Origin: Niallia circulans NBRC 13626
GTDB lineage: Bacteria; Bacillota; Bacilli; Bacillales; Cytobacillaceae
Length of the DNA: 64,000 nt
Reading direction: 5' to 3'
Assembly (NCBI RefSeq): GCF_001591585.1
Contig: NZ_BCVE01000012.1
Span: 62,001-126,000 of the forward strand
This document shows positions 8,644 through 17,975 of this stretch, in pieces (position 1 is the first letter of the stretch; the number at the start of each line of letters is the position of its first letter). Made by a program: the position numbers and the translations under genes. Under the pieces are notes generated by a model that saw only the letters and a program-made list of their open reading frames with translations, made no database searches and was not told where the DNA came from.

Positions 8644-9876
8644 ATGAGTACATTTCAAGAAAATCTACAAAAATATGCAGAACTCGCAGTAAAAGTCGGT
8701 GTAAATATCCAAAAAGGACAAACGCTTGTTATTAATACATCCATTGAATCAGCAGAGTTTGTTCGTCTTGTCGTAAAAGAAGCTTACCAAATTGGCGCAA
8801 GTAATGTTGTAGTCAATTGGAGTGATGATTTCGTTACTCGTACTAAATACGAATTGGCACCAGATGAAGCATTTAAAGAATATCCTGAATTTAGAGCAAA
8901 AGAGACGATTGCACTTGCAGAAGAAGGGGCAGCCTTCATGTCAGTAGTATCTTCTAGTCCAGACCTTTTAAAAGGGATTGATTCTGAACGAATTAGTAAC
9001 TTCCAAAAAGCTTCTGGTACAGCTTTAAGCCAATTCCGAAAATATGTACAGTCCGACAAAGTAAGCTGGACCGTAATTGCTGTTCCATCCAAAGCTTGGG
9101 CAAATCTTGTTTTCCCAGATGCCCCTGAAAACAGCAGAGTTGAGTTACTATGGGATGCTATATTTAAGGCTATTCGAGTAGATCAAGCAGATCCAATCCA
9201 AGCATGGAAAGAACATGATAAAACACTTCATACAAAAGTGGATTACTTAAATGAAAAAGCATACAAACAGCTTCATTATACAGCTCCAGGTACAGATTTA
9301 ACGATTGAACTTCCAGAAGGACATCTATGGTGCGGTGCAGGATCCATCAATGAAAAAGGTTTTGAATTCATGGCAAATATGCCGACTGAAGAAGTCTTCA
9401 CTGTTCCACATAAAAAAGGAGTAAATGGAACTGTATCAAGCACAAAGCCTTTAAGCTATGGCGGAAACATTATTAATAATTTCTCCGTAACCTTTAAAGA
9501 TGGTCGAATTATCGATGTGAAGGCAGAAGAAGGGGAAGAAATTCTTCGTCAATTAGTTGAAACAGATGAAGGTTCTCATTATCTTGGAGAAGTAGCTTTA
9601 GTACCACATCGTTCACCTATTTCTCAATCAAATATTCTTTACTACAATACTTTATTTGATGAAAATGCTTCAAATCACTTAGCAATCGGAAGTGCATATG
9701 CATTCTGTATTGAAGGGGGAAAAAAGATGTCAAGTGAAGAACTAGCTGAAAAAGGTCTAAACGATAGTATTACACATGTCGACTTTATGATAGGTTCAGA
9801 CAAAATGAATATTGACGGTATTACCACAGACGGAAAAGTAGAAGCAGTATTCCGCAATGGAGACTGGGCATTTTAA
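8644..9876 (+). CDS. ampS: M29-family metallo-aminopeptidase
   Basis: 410 residues, the standard size for thermophilic aminopeptidase/AmpS (peptidase family M29). The conserved metal-binding region is in the second half: PTEEVFTVPHKKGVNGTV, the Glu-rich stretch VKAEEGEE, GSHYLGEVALVPHRSPI, NHLAIGSAYAF and HVDFMIGS. These supply the Glu, His and Asp ligands of a two-metal site. It trims N-terminal residues from peptides in the cytoplasm. AAAGGAGA lies just before the ATG. It stands alone, with a terminator after the stop. Confidence 0.93.
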   Translation: MSTFQENLQKYAELAVKVGVNIQKGQTLVINTSIESAEFVRLVVKEAYQIGASNVVVNWSDDFVTRTKYELAPDEAFKEYPEFRAKETIALAEEGAAFMSVVSSSPDLLKGIDSERISNFQKASGTALSQFRKYVQSDKVSWTVIAVPSKAWANLVFPDAPENSRVELLWDAIFKAIRVDQADPIQAWKEHDKTLHTKVDYLNEKAYKQLHYTAPGTDLTIELPEGHLWCGAGSINEKGFEFMANMPTEEVFTVPHKKGVNGTVSSTKPLSYGGNIINNFSVTFKDGRIIDVKAEEGEEILRQLVETDEGSHYLGEVALVPHRSPISQSNILYYNTLFDENASNHLAIGSAYAFCIEGGKKMSSEELAEKGLNDSITHVDFMIGSDKMNIDGITTDGKVEAVFRNGDWAF

Positions 9877-9897
9877 TTTTTAGTAACCAAGTTCAAT

Positions 9898-9953
9898 AAG
9901 GATGTTCCATGGAATGTTTATGTTATGAAACATTTCACGGAACATCCTTTATT
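9898..9953 (+). terminator. Terminator after ampS
   Basis: AAGGATGTTCC pairs with GGAACATCCTTT across an interrupted stem whose inner arms are GAATGTTT and AAACATTT. TTTATTTT follows. It serves ampS and could also act toward the convergent gene at 9974. Confidence 0.7.
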
Positions 9954-9973
9954 TTACTGTTTTGTTAATCTTC

Positions 9974-11092
9974 CTATTTTACCAATCTAATCGATTTAAT
10001 TCGTTGAGATAAGTCCAATTGGATGATTAGTTTATAGTTTCCTGCTGTATAAGTAGCTATAGACCCATCCTCTTTCGTAACAAAATCATCTGGCTTCCCG
10101 ATTGTATCTTGAATCGATTGTACTGATTCTTTTAAACGAATACCTGGAATAGAAATAGAAGTAACAAGATCGGTTTTCTTATCATAGTAATAAGTAACCT
10201 CAGGAAAATCCAATTGACTATATTTCTGATTATAATCCTTGATTGTATAATTCGAATTAATTTTCTTTATCTCTTTTATATTTGTTCCGATTGGATATTG
10301 GGCGCCTATCAACATTCCTTGTTCCGCTAAATTTTTTAAACTAGAAGTAACAGATAAGTTTTTATATGGATAGTAAAATTCCGTATCATCCAGCCATTTA
10401 TTTATAATATCCTTATTTTCAATAGAAGTTCCATCTACTTTAACTAATTTCCCGCTTTTCTGTTCAAGCATCCATGTATCAAATTCCATTTGGTCGGTAT
10501 CTTTTTTCCTTAAGGTCTGTATATAATTTTGTTGAATGTTTTTGATATTTTTACTAAAGATACGCATTCCATAATCAGTCAGGGTAACTAATTTTCCATC
10601 ATGAATGGTATAGAAATAGGCCATTACCTCATTTGCTTCTTCTCCTTGGTAAACAGCCGCAATATTTTGCTGGTTAACAAGAAATGTCGCTATATTTTTT
10701 TGCAACAAATTGAAGGTCATAGGATTGGGTAATTCTAGATCTTGTTTCACTGCTTCCTTTCCGTATTCTTTCGTCCATAAGTAAAAGGCAAAATCTCCAG
10801 TCACAATCGTATCATCTTTTTCCCCTAGATCCGTAGCTTCTACTTGCTGATATTTCCTTTCTCCTTCTCCTATAATATATAATTCATACTCTTTCTCTTT
10901 CACGTTCATATCTATTTCAAAATAAGCATTATCTTTCGTCCATTGTAAATCTTTCTTAATCACCATATGTTTTTGATCCAGCTCATTTTTATGTTTCTCT
11001 GTTAGATAGGAATTAACCATAGAAGTGATTAAAATCCCTGCAATTATAATGACTACGACCAATAACAGCCAGATATATTTATTTCTTTTCAT
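9974..11092 (-). CDS. Membrane-anchored extracytoplasmic protein of unknown function
   Basis: 372 residues from MKRNKYIW, chosen because TAGGAGA lies 6 nt before this ATG; a reading from 11113 adds seven residues with no ribosome binding site. One N-terminal transmembrane anchor (about residues 6-26) is followed by a long hydrophilic domain rich in Tyr, Lys and Asp. The C-terminal third (LIGAQYPIGTNIKEIKK...VTYYYDKK...IGKPDDFV) resembles the DUF4309/YjgB type of secreted Bacillus proteins. That is a weak, pattern-level call. It stands alone. Confidence 0.6.
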   Translation of the reverse strand: MKRNKYIWLLLVVVIIIAGILITSMVNSYLTEKHKNELDQKHMVIKKDLQWTKDNAYFEIDMNVKEKEYELYIIGEGERKYQQVEATDLGEKDDTIVTGDFAFYLWTKEYGKEAVKQDLELPNPMTFNLLQKNIATFLVNQQNIAAVYQGEEANEVMAYFYTIHDGKLVTLTDYGMRIFSKNIKNIQQNYIQTLRKKDTDQMEFDTWMLEQKSGKLVKVDGTSIENKDIINKWLDDTEFYYPYKNLSVTSSLKNLAEQGMLIGAQYPIGTNIKEIKKINSNYTIKDYNQKYSQLDFPEVTYYYDKKTDLVTSISIPGIRLKESVQSIQDTIGKPDDFVTKEDGSIATYTAGNYKLIIQLDLSQRIKSIRLVK

Positions 11093-11597
11093 TATCTTTC
11101 TCCTATTTTCCAAACATATCTATACTCCTTTAGGAGGAGTTAGATATTCACTTTATGGATAGTCATGTTCTAGTTGTTTAAAATCAAGCATAACTACCAT
11201 AAGTTATATTATTGAAAGCTCACTAAAGATACTAATTTTTTTATAGAGCTTCATATATACTTATTAATAGTACCAAATTGCTCCCCAATCTACAAATCTA
11301 GCTTTTTCCAGCTCCTACTCCCCCCTTCTCCGAGACCTTTCACACACATCATATAGACTATCCGCTCTCCCATTCCCCATATCCAAGGACCTAACTTGCG
11401 TCAATATAAATAAATATGAGATGATTAATAAGAAAGCTTGCTATATATTAAAATAAAGAAAGCTCCAATCTGTGCGGATTTTCTTCACCCTTGCTGATAT
11501 AAGCACCTTACTCGGTCTTTTCGAATGCTTTTTTCCTTGTTGAGTTCACCGCCCGTTAAAAAGGAGATAAAAGATTTTTAAAATTAGGAGGGACGAA
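11093..11597. other. Intergenic region without a recognised gene
   Basis: About 500 AT-rich bases between two divergent genes. It should hold promoters for both the gene at 9974 and acyP. No convincing riboswitch fold, tRNA or extra ORF was seen. Confidence 0.5.
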
Positions 11598-11870
11598 ATG
11601 AAACAACTACATCTTATAATCAAAGGAAGGGTTCAGGGCGTAGGTTTTCGATACTTTGTCCAAATGATTGCTATGGAAAATCAGGTAACCGGCTGGGTTC
11701 GCAATAAAGCAGATGGAACAGTGGAATGTATGGCTGTAGCTTCTTCTGAAACGCTGCGAGCTTTTATGGAAAAAGTAAAAAAGGGAAATCGCTTTGCCAG
11801 AGTGGACCATATAGAAATAAAGGAAAGTGAGCCAGAAGAACTATTTTCGAGCTTTAAGGTGATTTATTAA
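11598..11870 (+). CDS. acyP: Acylphosphatase
   Basis: 90 residues, the typical length. The N-terminal signature GRVQGVGFRYFVQMIA carries the phosphate-binding loop and catalytic Arg, and GWVRNKADGTVECMA carries the catalytic Asn. It hydrolyses acyl phosphates such as acetyl or carbamoyl phosphate in the cytosol. AGGAGG precedes the ATG, and a terminator follows within 10 nt of the stop. Confidence 0.95.
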   Translation: MKQLHLIIKGRVQGVGFRYFVQMIAMENQVTGWVRNKADGTVECMAVASSETLRAFMEKVKKGNRFARVDHIEIKESEPEELFSSFKVIY

Positions 11871-11877
11871 ATAATTC

Positions 11878-11914
11878 ATAGGACATATTCGATTTCTGCC
11901 ATGTCCTATTTTTA
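11878..11914 (+). terminator. Terminator of acyP
   Basis: ATAGGACAT (11878-11886) and ATGTCCTAT (11901-11909) form a 9-bp stem with a 14-nt loop, followed by TTTTTA. Confidence 0.8.
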
Positions 11915-12014
11915 CTAAATTGTGTTCTCATTGACTTGATAATAATAATTTTTCATGTCAGAATAATAATATTTTAAAAAACAAAATAAGATGTACATAT
12001 ATTAGGAGGATCGC

Positions 12015-12401
12015 ATGTGGAAAGACTTTAAAGCATTCGCAATAAAAGGTAACGTAATAGATTTAGCAGTAGGGGTGATTATTGGTACGGCATTCAGCAA
12101 AATTGTCAGTTCACTAGTAGAGGATTTGATCATGCCGCTGTTCGCCCACTTTGTTATCGGCGTAGATTTCTCAACATGGTCTTATTCAAGTATAAATTAT
12201 GGAAACTTTATACAAAGAATTGTTGACTTTTTCATTATTTCTTTCTCTATCTTTTTAGTAATCCGCTTCTTAAACCGCTTTAAGAAAAAGGAAGAGGTAC
12301 AAGAAGAAGCAGTAACCGTTGATACTAAAGAAGAGCTATTAAAAGAAATCCGTGATTTACTGAAAGCAGATGTTGTTCGCGATAAAAATGGCTTAAATTG
12401 A
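12015..12401 (+). CDS. mscL: Large-conductance mechanosensitive channel
   Basis: 128 residues. The N-terminal helix [34 protein letters not shown] is the conserved pore-lining TM1 with its Gly/Ala packing pattern. TM2 lies at about 75-97 ([18 protein letters not shown]). A charged cytoplasmic helix (KKKEEVQEE...LLKEIRDLL) ends the protein. It opens under membrane tension to relieve hypo-osmotic shock. AGGAGG lies 8 nt upstream of the ATG. It is followed 62 nt later by the Bax-inhibitor-1 gene, possibly on the same transcript. Confidence 0.96.
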   Translation: MWKDFKAFAIKGNVIDLAVGVIIGTAFSKIVSSLVEDLIMPLFAHFVIGVDFSTWSYSSINYGNFIQRIVDFFIISFSIFLVIRFLNRFKKKEEVQEEAVTVDTKEELLKEIRDLLKADVVRDKNGLN

Positions 12402-12463
12402 AACTTTTTTGCGCGTTGTTCGTATTACTATATAAATTAAACACAATACAGGAGTGAAGAAAA

Positions 12464-13102
12464 ATGTATGCATATAGCCCAAGTAATGAATATATGCCCT
12501 CTGTTTTAAGAACTTTTGCTCTTTCTCTAGGAATAGCATTCATTGGAACAATGATTGGTAATTTTGTTCCATCCTATTTATTTTTACCTTTGTCAATTTT
12601 AGAAGTTGTTCTTTTATTAATCGCCATCTTCGCAAGAAGAGGAAAATCATTATCTTATGGTTTCTTATTTACCTTTACGTTTATTTCGGGGATTACCACC
12701 TTTCCAATCGTCTCTTATTATGTATCCACAGTTGGCGGAAATGTTGTCATTAATGCATTGGGTACTACGACAATTGTGTTTGCTGGGGTTGCTATATATG
12801 CAACAAAAACGAAGCGCGACTTCTCTTTCTTAAGAGGAATGTTACTCGCTTCCCTAATCGCTTTAATTGCTATCGGTATTTTCAATATCTTTTGGCCATT
12901 AGCAACAGGTGGCATGCTCGCATATTCCTTCATTGGTGTCCTAATATTTAGCGGCTATGTGTTGTATGATTTTAATCGAATGAAACATTATGGTATAACA
13001 GCAGATCAAGTTCCTTTAATGGCTTTAAATTTATATCTCGATTTCCTAAATTTATTTATAAGTATCTTACGTATTTTCGGAATTCTGTCCGAAAGAGATT
13101 AA
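12464..13102 (+). CDS. yetJ: Bax inhibitor-1/TMBIM family membrane protein
   Basis: 212 residues, almost entirely hydrophobic, with about seven membrane segments. The C-terminal part (SFIGVLIFSGYVLYDFNRMKHYG...ALNLYLDFLNLFISILRIFG) contains the family Asp residues, which in Bacillus subtilis YetJ form the pH-sensing pair of a calcium leak (established knowledge). CAGGAGTG precedes the ATG. A strong terminator overlaps the stop region. Confidence 0.9.
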   Translation: MYAYSPSNEYMPSVLRTFALSLGIAFIGTMIGNFVPSYLFLPLSILEVVLLLIAIFARRGKSLSYGFLFTFTFISGITTFPIVSYYVSTVGGNVVINALGTTTIVFAGVAIYATKTKRDFSFLRGMLLASLIALIAIGIFNIFWPLATGGMLAYSFIGVLIFSGYVLYDFNRMKHYGITADQVPLMALNLYLDFLNLFISILRIFGILSERD

Positions 13103-13150
13103 AAAGGTTTGAGTAAAGAGGTCAAAAACCTCCTTGCTCAAACCTTTTTT
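13101..13150 (+). terminator. Strong terminator after the Bax-inhibitor-1 gene
   Basis: AAAAAGGTTTGAG (13101-13113) pairs perfectly with CTCAAACCTTTTT (13137-13149) around an inner GAGGT/ACCTC hairpin. A T-run follows. The A/T symmetry lets it work for the convergent gene at 13162 too. Confidence 0.85.
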
Positions 13151-13161
13151 TAGATGTATGC

Positions 13162-13446
13162 CTATAAATAATCCGCTATTTGTCTTCTAATTAATCGAAT
13201 CATTTCTTCTGGATTATCTTTTATTACAAAAGAGTACACTCCACGATTTGTATGTAAATATAGCATTTTATATTGATTACTCGAGGGCTTAAAGGAAATG
13301 TCATGGATGGTGTGTAAATGAAATGTCTGCTCGTCGCTAGTAACTCTATCACTCCATAAAACAAGACTTTTTTCTTCTTCGATTATTTCCATATTCAAGT
13401 CAATCTTTCTTGTAACAACAAAATAGGAAAGAGAAAATATTTTCAC
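13162..13446 (-). CDS. Small uncharacterised protein
   Basis: 94 residues, starting at GTG with AGGAGGT 4-5 nt upstream. No signal peptide or membrane helix is seen. The alternation of short hydrophobic stretches (EEKSLVLWSD, TFHLHTIHDISF, YKMLYLHTNRGVYSFVI) followed by one C-terminal helix (NPEEMIRLIRRQIADYL) looks like a small PH-like beta-barrel plus helix. This is a structural guess only. No function is assigned. Confidence 0.6.
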   Translation of the reverse strand: MKIFSLSYFVVTRKIDLNMEIIEEEKSLVLWSDRVTSDEQTFHLHTIHDISFKPSSNQYKMLYLHTNRGVYSFVIKDNPEEMIRLIRRQIADYL

Positions 13447-13733
13447 TTTTACCTCCTAGCACCTGTCCCATAGTATAGAATAATTATGGATAACGAAATT
13501 AAACACTATCCCCCCTGCAAAATCAGACAGTGTTATTAGACAATATTTTGGAGAATGTCATCATTTCCTGGAAAATAATTTGGTATTTCGACAGCATGTA
13601 AAATCGATTTTTATCAATAATGAAAATATTCTCTTTTTCCCAGACTTTCTTTCGACAAACTTATTAGCTTTAGTATGATTTTATGCATTACTAGGATAAG
13701 CAAGAGAATGACATGGCATTCCCTTGCCCATCA

Positions 13734-14237
13734 TCAAAAACTTCTATATTTCTTTGCAAGTTCTTCTGTTTCTTTCTTCCGTTTTTTTCGTGCTTCCGCT
13801 CGTTCCTTCGCTGATTCGTAAAGGCTCTTTTCCTCTTCTGTTTGTGGGATAACTTTGGGAACTTTTGTCGGCTTTCCATTTTCATCGATGGCAACCATCG
13901 TTAGAAAGCTAAGTGCGCATAAATGGCGCTCTCCAGAAATTAGATCCTCTGCCGTTACTTTTACAAATACCTCCATGGAGGAAGTTCCAGTATAGGTAAC
14001 AAAAGCTTCTAGACACACAGCATTTCCCTCATGAATAGGATACAAAAAATCAACTGAATCAGTCGAAGCAGTAACAATCCCTCGTCTTGCATGACGCATC
14101 GCTGAGATAGCAGCTGTATCATCAATATAGGCCATTAATTTGCCACCAAATAAAGTTCCATAAGTATTGGTATCTGTTGGAAAAACAATACTTGTTTTCA
14201 CTACTAGTGACTCACTACAAAATTTTGACTCTTCCAT
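13734..14237 (-). CDS. Acyl-CoA thioesterase (hotdog fold, YkhA-like)
   Basis: 167 residues from MEESKFCSESLVV. AAGGAGG lies just before this ATG, so it is preferred to in-frame codons up to 14291. Hotdog-fold motifs are TYGTLFGGKLMAYIDDTAAISAMRHAR and VTASTDSVDFLYPIHEGN, with the conserved Asp and the Gly-Gly loop. TSSMEVFVKVTAEDL and CALSFLTMVAID follow. The C-terminus is a very basic/acidic coiled extension. It should hydrolyse long-chain acyl-CoA in the cytosol. Confidence 0.9.
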   Translation of the reverse strand: MEESKFCSESLVVKTSIVFPTDTNTYGTLFGGKLMAYIDDTAAISAMRHARRGIVTASTDSVDFLYPIHEGNAVCLEAFVTYTGTSSMEVFVKVTAEDLISGERHLCALSFLTMVAIDENGKPTKVPKVIPQTEEEKSLYESAKERAEARKKRKKETEELAKKYRSF

Positions 14238-14342
14238 AGCTCCTCCTTGCATATTCATGGGAGTTTTCTTCCTTTTTATCATATCTACCATCTTATTATA
14301 TGCTAATTTAGGAGGAAGAGTCTAATATTGCTTGGATTAGGG

Positions 14343-15275
14343 TTATCGAAAAAAAGAATTTTTCTTCCGGGCTTTTAACAGATCCCCCATCCACCCTCGT
14401 GATTTAAGATAGAAATATACAACAACCGTTGAGCCAATAATCACTGCTAAAGAAAAAACGTAGCCGAATTTCCATTTTAGTTCTGGCATAATCTCAAAGT
14501 TCATTCCCCATAATGCTCCCCAAGCCATAATTGGTGTACATATTGTAGTGAATACCGTCAGGGTTTTCATAATTTCGTTTCCTCTATGCTGGGATACTAC
14601 CTCTTCAAAATTAACGAGATTATTTAATTCTTTTTGGTATTCTTCCACCAAAATTAATCCTCTTTCGATTCTCTTAGTAACACGAGCATATACTTTTCCT
14701 TTGGTAATTTCCTCGCCAAAAGCTTCCTCTAATGAGTATCTGATTTCAAGAAAAGGGATCATAACATTCTTCCAAACAAGAAGTTCATGTCTAGACTGAT
14801 ACACTTTATCTAATGTTTTTATACTATTTCTTTGTTTAACATCCCAAATCAATTGTTCTAACTGTTGTTCATAAGCATCTATATGATACAAAATATCTGT
14901 CATTACTTTTCCTAGAATAACCATAAATCCTTCAATCGGTGTTTGTGCATGCTTTATCTCTTTTATTAGATTGTTTCTATCAATATGTAAACTATTATCC
15001 TTATAATCATAAGTAATTAATGTATCCCTTGATAAGAAAAAATGGAAAATTTCATAGTCTTCTTTTTTATCTATTTCTCTATGGTATATAAGCGAACCAC
15101 TTAATATTTCTTGGTCTTCTTCTGACGTATCAATATGAAGATAGTTACTTCGATTTCCTTTTATATCGCGAAACCATGTATTTATTAATGGACCCTTTTC
15201 TAAGGACACTTCCTGTATATCCGCTTCTTCCAATAGCTGAAACCACTCCCAGTTCTCTAAACGGTATCTTTTCAC
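14343..15275 (-). CDS. CorA-family divalent cation (magnesium) transporter
   Basis: 310 residues, starting at GTG with AAGGGGGG 7 nt upstream. A large cytoplasmic N-terminal domain has a long helix at about 120-240. Two C-terminal membrane segments follow, the first ending in the pore signature GMNFEIMPEL (family YGMNF) and the second at about 270-290. The short basic tail (KARKKNSFFR) is cytoplasmic. It imports Mg2+ and possibly Co2+ or Ni2+ as a pentamer. It stands alone. Confidence 0.92.
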   Translation of the reverse strand: MKRYRLENWEWFQLLEEADIQEVSLEKGPLINTWFRDIKGNRSNYLHIDTSEEDQEILSGSLIYHREIDKKEDYEIFHFFLSRDTLITYDYKDNSLHIDRNNLIKEIKHAQTPIEGFMVILGKVMTDILYHIDAYEQQLEQLIWDVKQRNSIKTLDKVYQSRHELLVWKNVMIPFLEIRYSLEEAFGEEITKGKVYARVTKRIERGLILVEEYQKELNNLVNFEEVVSQHRGNEIMKTLTVFTTICTPIMAWGALWGMNFEIMPELKWKFGYVFSLAVIIGSTVVVYFYLKSRGWMGDLLKARKKNSFFR

Positions 15276-15395
15276 TTGAATCCCCCCTTAATCGCTTTTC
15301 TATTATTATTCCCTGAATGACGTTTGTAAAACTTATAATAGGGTAAATAAAAAATAGAATGGAACGAGAAGGAATAAATTAGGAGGGAATCTCTC

Positions 15396-15644
15396 ATGTT
15401 TGGAAAAAATTCAATGCGTACTTTTGCAATTGTCGGGGCTGGATTAGGAAGCTTTTTCCTGTTCACATCAAAAGGGAAAGACATTTTTCATCGCTTTAAA
15501 AGCAAATTCAATTCTACGCAACAAGAGGACTTACTTTCTAAAGCAGGAAATCCCGCTCCAGATGATATTGGTGACAACAATATGGTAAATGAAGGCGCGA
15601 TGTATTCCGTAAATTACTATAATAAACAAAGAAATAGTAATTAG
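15396..15644 (+). CDS. Small single-pass membrane protein of unknown function
   Basis: 82 residues. A Gly/Ala/Phe-rich hydrophobic segment at about residues 8-24 (TFAIVGAGLGSFFLFTS) is followed by a basic stretch (KGKDIFHRFKSKF) and a polar tail rich in Asn and Asp. The start of the protein resembles YtxH-like small stress proteins, but the match is too short to name it. AGGAGG precedes the ATG. It is transcribed divergently from corA. Confidence 0.6.
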   Translation: MFGKNSMRTFAIVGAGLGSFFLFTSKGKDIFHRFKSKFNSTQQEDLLSKAGNPAPDDIGDNNMVNEGAMYSVNYYNKQRNSN

Positions 15645-15759
15645 TTTAGTAGTTTCGATGTAATTTTGCGAATGAATAAGGAATTTCCATTACTTGGACT
15701 GTTCCTATCATTTAGTGATAATTAGTTAAAAGCAATCAGACATTTATGTACAGAATAGG

Positions 15760-15800
15760 AAAACTTGAATCAGTAGGGAGAAGCAACTAATTCAAGTTTT
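15760..15800. terminator. Bidirectional terminator between the 15396 gene and the ECF sigma gene
   Basis: AAAACTTGAAT (15760-15770) and ATTCAAGTTTT (15790-15800) form an 11-bp perfect stem with a 19-nt loop. T-runs lie on both strands. The flanking genes are convergent. Confidence 0.75.
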
Positions 15801-15803
15801 CTC

Positions 15804-16361
15804 TCATAAATAAACAATCTTTTTATTCATAACTTTTGGCTTCAATTGATCCTTCGCACGTTTCATTCTTGTTTTGACCGTTGATAATGGCGTTTTTGTA
15901 TGGTTGCTTATCTCTACCAATGTTTGATTATGGTAATAAAAAAGCAGTAAAGGTTCTTTATACATATTTGGTAATTCTTCCAATGTATCAATCATCTCTT
16001 CTTTTTCACATTTGCTCATTAATGTTTCCTCAGGTTCCAATGCCACAGAAGTATCTCTTGCATATGTATAAACAGACTCTTCCCAAAACTTCTTTGATGT
16101 TTTCTCTTTTCTCCAGTAGTCTCTACACTTATTTAGAGCAATTTTATAGAGCCAGCTTTTCACTTTATGGTGATCTTCAAAGCTGCCAAATGAGGTATAA
16201 GCGGAAATTAATACTTCTTGATACAAATCTTCCGCTAGTTCTTTATGCTTAACAAGCGATAATATATAGATATAAATTGATTTTCCGTATTCCTTCACGA
16301 CATGTTCAAATAATTCTTCTTGATTTCCCACAGTATATGTTTTATTTATTAGGGATTCCAT
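15804..16361 (-). CDS. ECF-type RNA polymerase sigma factor
   Basis: 185 residues. Region 2 lies at about 18-85 (FEHVVKEYGKSIYIYILSLVKHKELAEDLYQEVLISAY...VKSWLYKIALNKCRDYWRK). Region 4 lies at about 120-175 (EEMIDTLEELPNMYKEPLLLFYYHNQTLVEISNHTKTPLSTVKTRMKRAK). A long charged linker separates them. It directs RNA polymerase to a stress or envelope regulon. No anti-sigma gene is adjacent: the upstream neighbour is a flippase-like gene 87 nt away. Ribosome binding site AAGGGGA. Confidence 0.9.
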   Translation of the reverse strand: MESLINKTYTVGNQEELFEHVVKEYGKSIYIYILSLVKHKELAEDLYQEVLISAYTSFGSFEDHHKVKSWLYKIALNKCRDYWRKEKTSKKFWEESVYTYARDTSVALEPEETLMSKCEKEEMIDTLEELPNMYKEPLLLFYYHNQTLVEISNHTKTPLSTVKTRMKRAKDQLKPKVMNKKIVYL

Positions 16362-16448
16362 GTTCTTTCTTTTCCCCTTCCCAGTTTTACGATTCTACTT
16401 AATAAACGCTAGCTCCTCTGCGAATCCCTACACTTTTTTTAAAATTTT

Positions 16449-17774
16449 TTATTGGAATTTATTCACTGGTGTCAGCCACATTGAAACTCCTATTTTTTTG
16501 CATATTGTTAAATAATGCATGGAAGCTAATATAACAGCTCCTAAATTCATTCCAATTGCAATTCCGCTCATTTGAAGCTGGCTTAAAGATCCTAAATAAT
16601 AAATCGCTGCATAAGAGAATGATGTTGCCCACACACTATGAAAAACCGCATCTTTCAACAAGCCCAAACCAATTAAATATGCTTGCATGGGAATGGTGAA
16701 GTAATGAAGTAAAAAATAGGGCCATAAAAGCTGCACAATTATAGCTGCCTGAGTAGAGTGAAAAAAGGTCATCGTAAGTGTTTCCGCGTAAAAATAAAAA
16801 ATCCCAACAGATATGGTTCCATAAATTGCTGTTATGATCATCACTTGCTGCAATAATCTTTGTAGTTTTGGATAGTCTTTTTGTACATACGCTTTCGAAA
16901 CAGTTGGTATCAGCATTGTCATAAAGCTATGGGATATAAAAGCTGGAAAAAAACCTATCGTCATTGCTATCCCTGCAAGCATTCCATACTGTTCTGTCGC
17001 ATTTGCTGCTGTTATTCCTGATGCAACAAGTGCCCCTTTGATGAGAAAAGGCTGAATGGCATGTGTTAGAGCATGAAATATTCGAAGACCTGTTGTCGGA
17101 ATAGACACAGATAATAAATCCTTCCAAATGACTTTCCCATTCATGCTTTCATTTTTCCCCTTTTTAATCCGCTGATATTGCACGAAAAACATATGCAATA
17201 AGTACAATAATACAACTGTATCACTCCCTACAATGGTAAAAAAGGCAATCAATACAGAAGTATTTAAATCAAAGGAAAACCATTGAAACAAAAAGACTAA
17301 TAAACCTAATTGAATAATTTTTTTCAAAAAATTAGAAGCCGCAATTTTCCCCATTTGCTGTTTTCCCATAAAATAACCTCTCGCAATAGAAGTAAAGGAA
17401 ATAATCGGCAATAGAAGAATAACTAGCCACTTCAAGAGTGGATGATAGGAATAAAAAATAGGGATAAAAGGTATGATGATAGATGCGATGATGGTTAGAA
17501 AAATAGTAAAAATAATGGTCCACTTTAATACTTGCTGCAGCATCGATAAATGATATTTGGAATCTTTTTCAGCAATAAATTTCGAAATGGATGTTGGCAA
17601 TTCAAAGGTAGCAAGCAGTACAATAAGAAAGATAGTAGGTAATATGGTCATAAATAAACCTAGTCCATGCTCTCCAAGTTCCCTTGCCATTACCATATTA
17701 ATAATGAATTCGATACATTCGCCAAAAAACGCGGTAACAATTAATAAAAAGGTCCCTTTATAAAATGAACTCAT
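16449..17774 (-). CDS. MOP-superfamily polysaccharide/lipid flippase-like protein (SpoVB/MurJ type)
   Basis: 441 residues from MSSFYKGTFLL. GAGGGAGAG sits just before this ATG; a reading from 17807 adds 11 residues. About 12-14 hydrophobic helices span the whole length, with the Wzx/SpoVB-like repeats SFTSIARGYFMGKQQMG and RIFHALTHAIQPFLIKGAL. Relatives flip lipid-linked oligosaccharides or peptidoglycan precursors, or act in spore cortex formation. The exact substrate cannot be read from sequence. It lies between the lia operon and the ECF sigma gene on the same strand. Confidence 0.8.
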   Translation of the reverse strand: MSSFYKGTFLLIVTAFFGECIEFIINMVMARELGEHGLGLFMTILPTIFLIVLLATFELPTSISKFIAEKDSKYHLSMLQQVLKWTIIFTIFLTIIASIIIPFIPIFYSYHPLLKWLVILLLPIISFTSIARGYFMGKQQMGKIAASNFLKKIIQLGLLVFLFQWFSFDLNTSVLIAFFTIVGSDTVVLLYLLHMFFVQYQRIKKGKNESMNGKVIWKDLLSVSIPTTGLRIFHALTHAIQPFLIKGALVASGITAANATEQYGMLAGIAMTIGFFPAFISHSFMTMLIPTVSKAYVQKDYPKLQRLLQQVMIITAIYGTISVGIFYFYAETLTMTFFHSTQAAIIVQLLWPYFLLHYFTIPMQAYLIGLGLLKDAVFHSVWATSFSYAAIYYLGSLSQLQMSGIAIGMNLGAVILASMHYLTICKKIGVSMWLTPVNKFQ

Positions 17775-17975
17775 GAATCTCTCCCTCAATCTATCTTCCA
17801 CAAGCATGTAAGTAAAAGATGTGTGTTTATTTTCTCTTCTTTATCATCATATGAGACAAGTTCAAAAAATATTTTCCTAGATTGTCTTTTTCTTAATTGA
17901 AGAGAGAGAAATGTCTTAATTAAACGTTTGATTAAGGGACCTATTCACTTGCATATAAGGTTTTTTATTTTTTGT